Notes under the pieces: generated by a model
Seen by the model: only the letters and a program-made list of their open reading frames with translations
The model's database searches: none
Told to the model about the DNA's origin: nothing
Source: Symbiodinium sp. CCMP2592
Taxonomy: Eukaryota; Sar; Dinophyceae; Suessiales; Symbiodiniaceae
Reading direction: 5' to 3'
NCBI GenBank assembly: GCA_905221615.1
Contig: CAJNDT010000139.1
Span: 142,501-206,500, forward strand
Length of the DNA: 64,000 bases
Program-made: the position numbers and the translations under genes
Shown here: piece after piece, positions 30,551 to 42,000 of the stretch
How the letters are laid out: the number at the start of each line of letters is the position of its first letter
Numbering within the stretch: position 1 is the first letter of the stretch

Positions 30551-32134
30551 CACGCCTTGACCTTAAGGTTACACGACTAGCCTTGTTGCAATCCTGCAGA
30601 TTGTCAAGTTTGTTGCAAGCTCGCTACTCATGTGATGGTCCAATTGCCGCAAGCTTGCTTTGTGCGTTGTAGCAAGAGTCATCAGATCAGGGATTATTGG
30701 GTGGACAGTGAGGTCAAGCGCTTGTTAAGGAGTAGCCGTCCCCACGTCCAGGTTCCTGCCACACGACCAACATCCCAGGCTGTGCAGGGTAGTGGTGGTG
30801 GTGGCGGCGGCGATGTCGCTGGAGGGGACAGTGTCCGTGCCATTTCAGGCGGGTGGTGTCGCGGGAGGTCTCAGCCTGATCCGCCACGACATGCCAGGCT
30901 CTTGCGGTAGTGAAATGGACCGCGTTGAGTCTGTGGAGAAGGTGAGGAGGTGGTGCGTTCTGCAGCGCTCAACGGTGTCACTTCTGGAAAGGCTGCTCCG
31001 TTAGAGTCCACCGAGTCAGAGCCGCTTGGTCAAGGCACGCCTTGGATTGGCTATGACACACAGCGCGGACTGCAATAGTACGAGTCCTGTTCCAGGAAAT
31101 GCTTCATCACTGCCTGAATCTCACACTGACTGCACTATTTCGGCGGATTGTTTCGCCGACCGTTACGCCGACCTGTCAGGCCATGCCTTCGTCATCTGTA
31201 AGCACTTAGAATCATGTGAGTCAGCGAGCCATGCAACATCGTCCGTTGTCCGTCTAGACTTTGCAGGATGTTTTGCTCGCAGTTCGCACCGCGGCATAAG
31301 GTCTCCTCCAGCCGACGAGGTCCGGAGAGAAGACGAAGTGTTGGTGACCCAGACTTGCGGCAAGCAACGCTGCCGTTGTATGTTGCATCGTCTTGCCTTC
31401 TGCAGACGGATTTACGTGTTCAGAGATTGGAATCGAATGTGTCAAGGTCTGATCATCTCTGGGAGTCGCTGCCCGAGATCTTTTGAGCCGGCTTGGGCTG
31501 GAATCCTTCTTGAAGTCGAGGTTCGTGGTGCAGGGCCAAGTCCCTGGTGACGAGACTGCAGATACTCTCAGGAAGACGGTGACATGCTTCCCAGGCCCTT
31601 GGGGAGACAGGAGAGTCCAGTTACATTATGAAGAATCTGCCGTCCGCAAGGCGATGCTATGTCTCGTCTGACTGCGTGCAATGTAGCATGCGTCGGGTCC
31701 ACAGCCGTGCATCATGCAGCTGCAAAAGCATTTGCTGCCATTCTTTAAATTTCAGCCTCGTTCTCCTGGCTGTTGTTCCCCAACTGAGGTGTGTGCCCGT
31801 GGACACCGAGTAGATCCGACCGTACCGAATCAAGACGATTTGGTGTCTCGTGGCTCATGTTTGTTGATGTTTCCTTGCCAGCGCTGTTAGCAAACACGCA
31901 CTGTTTCGGCGAATGTGTCCACATCGTACGTCGAGGCTTGCGATGTGCTCCTGGGGCGATCAAGGCAGGGTGCCACAAGTTTCGAACATGTCACGAGTCA
32001 GAACAGGGTGCAATCGTGACCCATCACTGTAAGAACATCACTAGCTCCACGTTGCTGCCAACCTTGATTACGCGACGGAGGTTGGTGATGGTTTTGGATT
32101 GAGCGACCTCGTTCAGCAACATTGTTGACACCAG

Positions 32135-35100
32135 GAAGTGTGGCTCTGTACGGTGTCTTTGATGGCCATGGGCCTGCTGGGCATCGCTGTGCAGCAATCG
32201 CACGAGGACGGCGTTTTCAATTTGGACAGCTTGCATCGAGACAGGACATGGCCACTGTCAGGATTCCTGCCGGAGCGAATTTTCGGCGATCCAGATCTTC
32301 TGGTAAACCCGCCGGAGGTCCCTCCACATGCCGAGGACACAAGTCGTGGCTGGTAGCATAGCAAGATGGACTCGACAGGGCTGAAACTTTCGGGGCCCCT
32401 CTGAAGAGGAGAGAGGTTCGCAACACAAGTATGTTGTAGCAAAGAACGTGCAAACCGTAGCAGATGCAGACGATGAGTGGCGCCTTGTCCCTTGACTTCG
32501 TGCCGATGCAAAATCCCTCGACAATATGCAAATGCCCATCATCAGCCAGGAAACCACGCATGATCTGCTTCAAAGGTTCTCAAATCTGCTTTCGCCGAAG
32601 CTCAGCAAGACATGCTCAGGTGCCACTCTTAGTTAGGATCGCTGTCGGTTTGCACCAAGAAAGCGAGCAGATTTCTGGCCCGAGTGTTTGAGGCAGGTGC
32701 CTACCGATGCCTACAGCAGTGGGACTACAGCCACCATCGCGCTTGTTTTGCGGGGAGGCTCTTGCAACCGTCACATGGTCCTGTTGCGGCACGTTGCGCC
32801 TGTGCCTTCGCCTCTTGGAGGAGTTCAGACCGAGCGGGACCAGTCCAACTCTCAGCAAACCGCAGAACGACAGGAGTGCTGACTGATTTAGCATGACTTG
32901 GACTCCCGAGCTCTCTCAGCCCTCTGACATCGAAATCAGGTCCTCCAAGGCCGGCATCGGGCCAGGGACCACAGTGGGAAGCTCAGGAACGATCAGGTGG
33001 TGCAACGCTTTTGGAAGGCTTCAAGGTTTTGAGTCATGCTGTTGGACGGGCTTCGGATGTTGGGCTTGAGCCGTTGCATCAGCTGCCCTTGCCTGTTCTA
33101 TTCCTTGTGCGCATCGAGGTTCACACTGCTCATGTGGGAGACTCCCGTGCTATCCTGGTCGTCTGCTTGCACACAGCGGGGCATGGTCAGAGAGTGGGTG
33201 CGGGCATCGATCTATCTTGATCAGCATCTCTGCGTGTGCGTAGATCTAGAATCGGCGCGGAGCTTGACATGAGCCAAGGCACGATTATCGGATGCAGCAA
33301 AAGGTGGCAAGTGCTTCATCGCCTCAAACTCGGTCACAGCCGGCCGTTTGCTCCACTTGATAGGATGCTCAAGTACACTCATCAGTCACTCATCCGCTTG
33401 TATTCGCAGACTCGCCACAAAGGTCAAAGAGCTGACCAAAGATCACCGGCCTGACGACGAGGGCGAGGCGTGAGGGCTCCATGGTCCGATAGCGCTAAAG
33501 CCCATCAGAAAAGATGCGTGGCCGAAGTGCCCAAGTTCCGAGTTTGCTCGCAGTGTGGCAGGGTTTCCCTCCCATCTCCACCCGGACCTTGAGACCTCCT
33601 GTCCTGCGCGTAGCTGAGATGCGAGGCCCAGCGGATCAAAGATGCCGGAGGGCACATCTGCTTGGGCGGCGGCAAGCGGGCCGGGTGCTTGTGCTGACCG
33701 AGAAATCTAACTGGCCTGACTTCGCACACTTAGGCGAGGGTCATTTGCGAGTCTGTGCCCGGCCATCCCGGCTTTGCGCATCCCGGCTTTGTTGATTTTC
33801 CACAGTCATCTGCTTCGGGTTGGTTGAGCAACACTGTCCAGCCTACGCATAGCATGGTATCGCCCTATCCTTCAATACGGGTGAGATAGATGGGGCGGGA
33901 TCCAGTCGATAGTTTCCAGTCTGGGTGCCAAGCCATGCATAAGTGTCGACTCAGGCTGACTCGCTCGTTGGGCCTCGCCATTGGCCGTGACTGTGGCATC
34001 AGTGCTGAGCCACAGGCCGGGAAGCTTTGTACTTTATACAATCGGAAAAGCAGACGTGGTCTCACATGTCAGATCGTGTCACGGCAGGTTTTTTCTCACC
34101 ATTTGCCGGCTGACGCAGAAGCCCTTCTCATCTTAGGCCAGGTCAGCGACACAGTCATAGTTTTAACGCTACGCCGCCCGCCTCGGCTCTTTAGCGGCAG
34201 GTCGAGGGGGCAGTGGATGTCGTATACACCATGCTGGGTGTCCAGTGTGGGAACGCCATCTTCCTACCTTACTGCTCTTCTGCTACTCATGCGGCCAAAG
34301 GGGGGGGGAGGGGGGAGCGGGGGGGAGGGGGGGGGGGGAGAGGGGGAGGGGGAGGGAGCCTGCAAATCAGGTAAAATGCAGGGAAGCCGGGCAAGGAACG
34401 CAAAAACAGGGTGTCTCCAAACTTTCGGACTGCAGGGAGGAGGATTAGGTGGAGGGTACCTGAGGTAATCCGCAAGACGCCTGGGCCTGTGGCCTCGGCG
34501 GATATCTTGAGCGAAGATGACTGAGAGACAAAGCGCAAGATAATGCAAGTGATCGTTTGAGGTAGTTATAGGAATTCCGGCCATTTCTGCGTTCGAGCGC
34601 CCGTCGAAATTAGCAACTCACATATTTGCATCGAGGATCGTGCCTGCCCAGAAGTCCAAGAAATGTCCTTACCCTTTCGCCTTTCGTTGCTGTGCTCCCA
34701 GGAACAGACGGCTTGTTCGAGTTCTGTGGAAGCCGCGCCGGCCTGTTGACGAAAGACACCAACTTTTCGGCTCGCCCATGCTCTTGTCAGTTTTTGAGGC
34801 TTGTTTGGCACTAGCTGGTGCTTATACTTTGGTGGCAAGCGTGTTCTCGTTTCAGGGCCAGTGGCGGTAGATGCTGTGTGCTGCTTCTCCACGCATGCCA
34901 GACCGGACGGTGGCTGGACACTTGCTGAAGCACGGTGTCACAGAGCGGGCGCTGGAGGAGGCCTGTTAGGACCTAATCGGCTAACTGGACCAAGGAAGCA
35001 ATCCTGCCACTTGCCCGACTGCCAAGTCGAGCTGCTGCAGGTAGTGCATGAAGCAATGAAACTATGGTCTGCGAACTCCTCGAACAGCACAGTGGTGCGG
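32135..35100 (+). CDS. PP2C-type (PPM) serine/threonine phosphatase gene, multi-exon
   Basis: PP2C enzymes are Mg/Mn-dependent phosphatases. Motifs appear in family order in separate exons: VALYGVFDGHGPAGHRC (32135-about 32203, with the metal-binding DGHG); GFLPERIFGDPDLLVNPPE (32262-32317); SGTTATIALVLRGG (about 32718-32759); VHTAHVGDSRAILV (about 33119-33160); KELTKDHRPDDEGE (33410-33467, GC donor); EAQRIKDAGGHI (about 33623-33658); RLTRSLGLAIGRDCGISAEP (33952-34014); GTDGLFEFC (about 34702-34728); HGVTERALEEAC (about 34930-34965); LLQVVHEAMKLWSANSS (about 35030-35080). The usual SRxxGD is SLGL here, so the GD aspartate is replaced or falls at an unseen splice. The first exon probably lies upstream of 32135 and was not fixed. 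Confidence 0.85.
34293..34355 (+). repeat. Poly-G tract with G-quadruplex potential
   Basis: Runs of 5 to 13 G separated by single A or C over about 60 nt, in a PP2C intron. Suited to forming G-quadruplexes. Confidence 0.9.
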
Positions 35101-35336
35101 GGCTCGGTACCCATCAAGTCAGATTGGTGCGGCATAGCTGCAGCTACCCTTCATCCCTGCTGCAGGATGATGCCACAGCCATAGCAGCCTCTCTGGGCCG
35201 TGTGCAGGGGAACAGTAAATGATGCTTTTGCTGTTTGAGAGTGGCACACCGCATGCCGGCATTCTAAGCCGACTCGTCGTTCAGCGTTGTCCGGAATCTT
35301 TCTGGGTTCCAGTCGGCTTCAGACAGGAGGCAGCGG

Positions 35337-36247
35337 TTGGGGCCGGTTGTTGGGGTGTTTGTTTCCTCGGAGCCATGCCGGTGTACCAATGTCAGTACAC
35401 TGCAGGCTGTAAATGTACTCACAGGCAGCATGGATGATCCCGGGCAGCTTTCTGGCTTGGTGACGATTCTGGAAGGGTTGAAACATGTGTTGGTTGCTGT
35501 TAGGCTCACCCATGCTGATGGTCTACTTAGACTTAGACTCGGTCCAGGCCAGAGGAAAAGATTGAGCACGCACACAGGAACGATGGCTGGCAGTGCAGCT
35601 TCTGCACTCCGGATGCTACTGTCATCGGTGCCCTTCCGAGCGTACTTGGCTCAACAGAGAAACCAGCTACAGTGTTTTGCAGTGCTGTGGACAGCCCAGA
35701 CGCCACTTCAAGCTTCTACAGTAGCTGCAGACTTCGTGGAGTTCTGCCGGACCTGGTTGGGCGCGCCATGTTGAAAGCCTGAGCGTGTGATGGCTCTGCG
35801 GCAGCCCTGGCTTCACTTGCGCTGGGCGAGACGTTTGCGGCCAGACTGCCATCAGGTCATCAAGTGATCTCATGTCCACGTCACATCTTGCGTCTGGAGC
35901 TTCGTGTGCCAAGGCAGCTTCAAAGCAAGGGCGGCGCCCTGTCTCAGCTCCTAGGACAACCGAGGCACTGCACCTTTGCCGAGCCTACTTCGGCAAAGCC
36001 TGAGACAGCTGAGAGATACCGAGTTGGAGGTGCCTGGCAGGTCCTGCGGCACAGCCGCGCTCCGATGAAGGCTCCGAGATTCGAAGCAACTTCTGTTCCC
36101 CATTCGGGCTGCCAGCTGACATGCGAAGGCTTGCAGGCTTCACCTGTGCTGGACCTTACGACGAAGAGCGTCGTGCGAATCAGCAGAAAGTTGACTGTCG
36201 GCCAAGTGGCAGGACTCGATGTCAGGCAACAATTTGCTTCGTCTTGA
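35337..36247 (+). CDS. Possible exons after PP2C, unidentified
   Basis: Two long open stretches on + (35337-35774 and 35864-36247). The first contains DPGQLSGLVTILEGLKHVLV. The second contains LRVPRQLQSKGGALSQLLG and VVRISRKLTVGQVAGLD. No motif was recognised. They could be the 3' end of the phosphatase gene, a new gene, or in part chance. Confidence 0.3.
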
Positions 36248-36774
36248 ATCAGAGGGGAGATGGGGGAGAGAACAGCACCTGCAGGAGCCTTGTTACAAAC
36301 GCAGCCCTTTTTGCAGTCGAGCAAGGGACGGCTCATCTTGGAGGCGATGGTGTGCGCGTGGCGAAGTGTGTCACTTCCTCGATCTCTGTCACTTCCATGC
36401 TGCTCTGCCTCAGCTTCTTGACCAGAAATGCAGGCCGAAAACGATGCTTCCTTGAGCGTGGCTTTGAATGCCCTGGCCTTGTGCAACAGGCAGCACTGGA
36501 GCACGATCCCAGACAGGTCAACATGCGCGTACCATGCCACGGCTGCAGGCGACTGTCCAAAGCTGCAGCGAAGCAGCGCATCGCCTTCGTGCCTGTGGTT
36601 CGCGTCTTCCGATACCAGGAGCCTGGCAAGGCGTCGCAACAGGGCCTACCTGTGGCACAACGGTTGCTGCTTCTTGATGCTTCTTGTGCAACTTGCTCCA
36701 ACTGATGTCTGTGTCCGCAACTTTCCAGTTTGGTGCATCTGCGCGCGTAGGCCGCTGTGCACCTACGCCGCGCG

Positions 36775-37858
36775 ATGCAGCTCCTGCTACATGCTTGGGA
36801 TGCTGCGAAAGTCGTGGTCGTGCGGCGGAAGATTGCACAGGAGGCTCCGGACGTTGCCGCTCGAATAAGCATCGTGCATGTCAATACTTCCGACGGTTGC
36901 GGGCATTCTGGGGGAAGCTGTGCTGCTCTGAGGTAAGTGTGAGGGGAGATACAGATCTGAGACGCTTGAGCGGCCTGGTGCAGTCACGCTTCCAGCAATC
37001 CTGCGTTGGGATAGAGGTTTCCTGGCTGACTACGGAACGCTTTAGGCTTCAGTACCGCCGGTTGCAATTGACCGCCTCGTTTGTCATTGGTTAAACAGCA
37101 CGGCAAACGGAGCCTCAACCATGATTCCGTAAACGAACACACACAGGAGCTTGTGGTCGTTCGGTCCATGGGGAGCCAAGCAATCGACAAAATGGTGCCT
37201 CAACTTGGTTATGCTTCAAGATGCTGGAACCATGGATCTGCATGTCGCATGTGCCGTACACTCCCCGAAGATAGAACGCAGAGCGAAGTCCGCTACATTG
37301 CAGTAGGTCAAAGCTCTCGCCGCCGCGTGGCAGCGCTGCGCACGCACTCACGAAGGCCATCTGAGAGAGGCTGGCAGGGGACAGAATCAGAAAAACGCAC
37401 AGCAAAACATCATAAAGCCTCTCTGTGATCAGTGCGAAGTCCGGGTTTCCGTTGGGCAGAAAGACTTGCCGCTAATTTTGGCAATGAGCAGCGAGTCAAG
37501 GGCTTTTTCATTTAAGCATGTCGCAGGAAAGTCTGAGGGCATCAGCCGTCGCATCGACAGTAACGTGCAGTTTAGGATTCCGTTGGGTTTTATGTTCGGC
37601 CGAGTTTAGATTCAGATGCTCGGAGCAGCGACGACCCGTCAAACATCTTCAACACTGGCCCCAATAGATGTTGTCTCCGAGGCCGGCTTCCATTGCTACA
37701 TCGAGCATCAGCGCACACCCAGTGTCGGCTGCCAGAAGCTCGTCTACAGCGGTGTGGAGTGCACGTTGCTGCCCGGATCAGAAAGAGCCGACGTTGCAGA
37801 GGAATCCAAAACTTGTCGCAATTGCGGAGCAGTCTTTGCCTGGTTCCTTCACCTGTAG
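36775..37858 (+). CDS. Exons of an unidentified + strand gene
   Basis: Exon 36775-36897 reads MQLLLHAWDAAKVVVVRRKI, AQEAPDVAARISIVHV and NTSDG, clearly coding-like. A second block, 37672-37830, reads SEAGFHCYIEHQRTPSVGCQ, KLVYSGVECTLLPGSE; the Q.LVYSG.E.TL pattern is loosely like a ubiquitin-like fold. The two need not belong to the same gene. No function is assigned. Confidence 0.4.
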
Positions 37859-38472
37859 AATGGCTTGGCATACGGAACGCGGGATCGTTTGCAAGTTTTT
37901 GGGTCGATTTGTTGATGAAGCCATGACTCGACACAAACTGCACTCGCAGCCATCTAGAGTCTAGCTCCATTTAGGACAACAGCTGGTCAGCACATGCGGA
38001 CAGCAGCGCAGCTCTGCATCACTCGACAGTCCTTTGCACCCGAGCTTTTCGTCAGAAGTCCAGTTTATGCGGGAGATGCTCCATCTCTCCCTCTCGAGAT
38101 TACATGTACACATGATCATCCAAATATCAGTAGACCCGTGAGCTGCAGTGCAGCCGATAAGACGCTGGCAGCACCGTGCTGAACTTAGACATACGAATCG
38201 ACGAAATCTCCGTGCGTTGCGGGTCCAGTGATCACCTTGCTGCACTACTCGTGCTCGAGGTGTTTTGGCGTGTGTCTGTTCGGGCGCGATGGCTGCTGTA
38301 GCGACTGTCGATGAGGACAAGGTAAGCGTGGTAAGGGTGAGTGGTGAGGGTGGTGTCTGCGGCAAATCGCCTTAAGATTGTCGTATCTAAGGTGACAGTT
38401 AGACCGTATAGAGTGCTGTGATTCTACTGCCGACACTTCACAGAAGCTTTCTTTGTACTGGATGTGCAGTTA

Positions 38473-41400
38473 TGCATCCACGCGTGTCTCCGTGGCACCT
38501 TGAGGAAAAGGAGCGCGTAATGTCGCTGCCACAGCTGCAAAATCTCATGAAGAGGGACCCCGAGGTGGGGCCTTCGTCATCAAAGGTCTATGTTCGAGGA
38601 TTCTTGCTGCGGAGGCGTACTCAGTAGAGTTCGACCAGCAGTGGTCCGTGTCCTAGACCTTCCCTGGGCATGTGTGGTATGTCTGGGCTGGGCCCTAGCA
38701 CTGTGCAAGGTCCCACTTCGACAGCCAGATGGAGATCTTCAAGCTGAAGCCACAGAAGCCCTCAAGCTCTTTTGCGGAACAGGCGCGGCGAACTCCGGTT
38801 CGCAATGCGACATGCAAGTGGCGAACGACCGCGTGCTCGCAGGTGATGTTCCTAGCGCATGTGGCTCCAAGCTTTCCAGACCGGGCCAAGGCGACGGGAA
38901 CATTTGCTCCAAAGTTTCATTTCGACACTGCAGTCATTAGCTCATGGGCACCTGATGCTCGAAGGCCTTTCCAGACCTTTTGATCAGTGGTAAACTGAGT
39001 TTTCTTCCAAAGCAGCGGCTTTGTGCGGTCCTTCAGAGACCTCTAATAACTCTAATATTGCCGAGCCAGGTGCATTGAACGACCACTTCGAAGTCATGCA
39101 CAGCAACATGCGGACAACGCTTGTGCAGGCAATCTCCAGCACCTGTCTGTCGGATAGATAAGTACGAGCATGCAGCATTTAACTTCTCGTTCAGGCCCTG
39201 ATTCTGCTTCGCAACCGGAACCAGCCCGCCGCTCACGCTCCACTTTTCGTTGTCGATCCATTCTCATTGCCTTCCTCAGGTTTCCGTGCAGCAAGACGCT
39301 GCCGGTATACTTCAAGCTCTTCAAGTCGCAGGCGTTTCAAATTATGTCCTGATTTCTGGCCCTTGAGGGCATCCCATGCCACCATACCCTCTTCGTTATT
39401 GCCTTTTCGGACCATCAGGATGCCATACTCTACCACAGCCCTTCAAATACTGTTGCACCCAATTTATGATGCCTGGGTGCATCGCCATGCAGGACAAAGG
39501 TTTGCGAAAAAGCATCTTCACCCACATCGTTCGGGACATTGCGCACATGAACCAAAAGTCCAAGAATCAGAAAGTCATGCTCTCAGGCTGAAGCTGCCGG
39601 TGAGAAATTGGGTTTTGTCGCGCTTCAACTGCCTCCTTGTATCTCCTTGCAGCGCTCAATGTCCATCATATTGTCGAGTCGTACTTCTGTGCCGCTATCT
39701 GCTGCAGCGTCCTGACACTGCTGGTCATTCTTATACACATATCTGAAATCATCGGGTTGTCGCAGTACTATATTGCCACCGTACAACGCCACTCGGCAGC
39801 AGGCCACTATACTCTTAAGTTCAGGTACCCGCCCGTCAATTTTACCATGATACCTCAATGCTAAATACCGCCACAGTCTTGTGTGACAAAACTAGGAAGC
39901 CGTTGCGAGCAGTGCTAGTGAACTTCGTTTGAGTCAAAAGCCCGGGCGATTGTGTGCCACATGAGCACTAAGGTCAACTTCGAGCTGCGTGACTTTTTCT
40001 TCGCACGGCTGAAGGAATCCGAGACCGAGGCACCTGGGCCTCTGAGGGGATGTTGTCACGGGGCAAGAGCATAGAAGACTCGGAGTAGACATATCCAGAA
40101 CAACAACTCCAGGAGCCATGAGGACAATGCTCGTAGCAGTATTGAAAGGCACATCTCAAGTAGTTCATGGCAGTAAGAATGCTGACAATGCAAATGCTCT
40201 TGGTGTAGCTTTGTTATGTAGCAGTACAGATACAAATATGACTGGCATCAGTAAGCGACTGATAACAGTAATCAAGCAAAAGGAACAGGATCACCGCATC
40301 ACCGTTGGGTTTGGGGTTTGGGGCTGTGGGAGCTTGGTGGCAGAAGTAACTGCCACGACGCGGCTGAGTCAATTCGTGAGAAGGAGGAGTATACGGACGG
40401 AGTTTGACATGCCAGGCAAGTTAGGCGAACTTTAACGGTAGAAAGCATAGTGAACAATCGTATCACACTGCAGCTTTTCAGTGGTCCTTTATCTCGTCGG
40501 CTAACTCTCCCTTCCAGTTTCTTCTGCAGATTGCTTTGTGCCCGTCGCTACCTGGACCCGAAGGGCCAGGGAGCAGTGAAAATCGAAGTCATTGTATGTG
40601 GATAGCAAGTGGCGATGCCTATTCCTCTGCTTGCGCAGGTCTGCCGGCATGCTTGTGCTGTCTTCATTACCATGACGCTGGGCTGCATGAATTTGGATTG
40701 ATATACCAACTGTCCGAGATTCGAAGCAACGGACTGCTGCAATCCGGGGCCTCCTGAAATCCACTTCCTGAAAAAATCCACAGGCAAGTTCATTTCGATC
40801 AGTGGTCATGCGTCTTTCAGCCTGCCTCAAAAGTTCAGACTCTATCTTCGCCAGAGCTCAAGGTACCGACAAAATGTTAGATCCTCAGATGCAGCCGATG
40901 CATGAGTCTTGGCTGCTGCTACTTGCAGTGTCGAGATCGGGAAGAACTCCTGAGGTCTGGTGCGACACGCATGTGGCAAACCTCATGAGCAGGGTCCCCA
41001 GAACTGCTGTGGCTTCCGGCAGTTCAGACCGATGTTGCTGAGGTGCCGGGCTGCTGCATCCTGATTTGAAGATTGCGGCTGTGGGAACCCTGACAGCCGT
41101 GCCTCGCTCCATTCTCCGCGAAGCGTCCTCCAAGGCATTGGCACACTTATTCCTTGGGAACAAGACCAAGGCCGAACACGGCCGAACGACTGCACCTGTC
41201 GGAGTCTGTGCGCAGCTTCGTTAAATGTCTGGCAGCTGGCAGGGACTCGAGGGCATCCTCGACGAGAGTGACGACGAAGAAGAGGACGACAATATCAACG
41301 AGGCCTGGGGGTGGTTCAAAGCGGAGTCTGACTCTGCAGTGCCCTGAGTTGAACTACTATGCTTCCGAATCGCAGGCCGTCATGGGCATTGTTGGTGCCA

Positions 41401-41964
41401 AGAAGACGGGCAACAGAGTGAAAAGGCTCAAAAGGGCCAAGAAAGTGCCTCGGATGCAAACCATGCAAACATATGCAAACCAACTAACTAGTTGCCATGG
41501 CTTAGGGTTTTGGCACCAGCACCGTATCGTGCTTCAGGCTGCCAAAAAAGCAGTGCCCGACTTACTCCCTTATCGATGCGACATCTGTGAGCTCATCCGA
41601 GATCTGTTGCTGTTGTTACCTCTGTCGGACATGTCGATTGCCCGGCAGGCGAGAAAAAACGGCAAAAAAGACAACTCAGCCGTGAGCTTCGTTGCCATTG
41701 CTCGAAACTCACTGGGTTTTGATCTGTGCATCCGGACACTGCTGAATGATACAGCTGCCCTGAGGATTTGCTGAACGACCCGCAGACTCTGGCCGAAAAG
41801 CTGCTGCAGCGCTTGAGCAAGGAGCGTTGCAACATGAAGTGAAAGTGGCATACATTCATACATACATGCAGGGAAACATGTATACGTATATATTTATTTA
41901 TACGTGTATATATATATATATATATATGCACCTGCATATTTATGTGTGTACATCTATATCTATA

Positions 41965-42000
<36 letters not shown>

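Noticed and set aside
40531-40594. EF-hand in [14 protein letters not shown]
   Set aside because: The loop lacks the acidic residue at position 12, and the block fits better as part of the SDA1 exon series.
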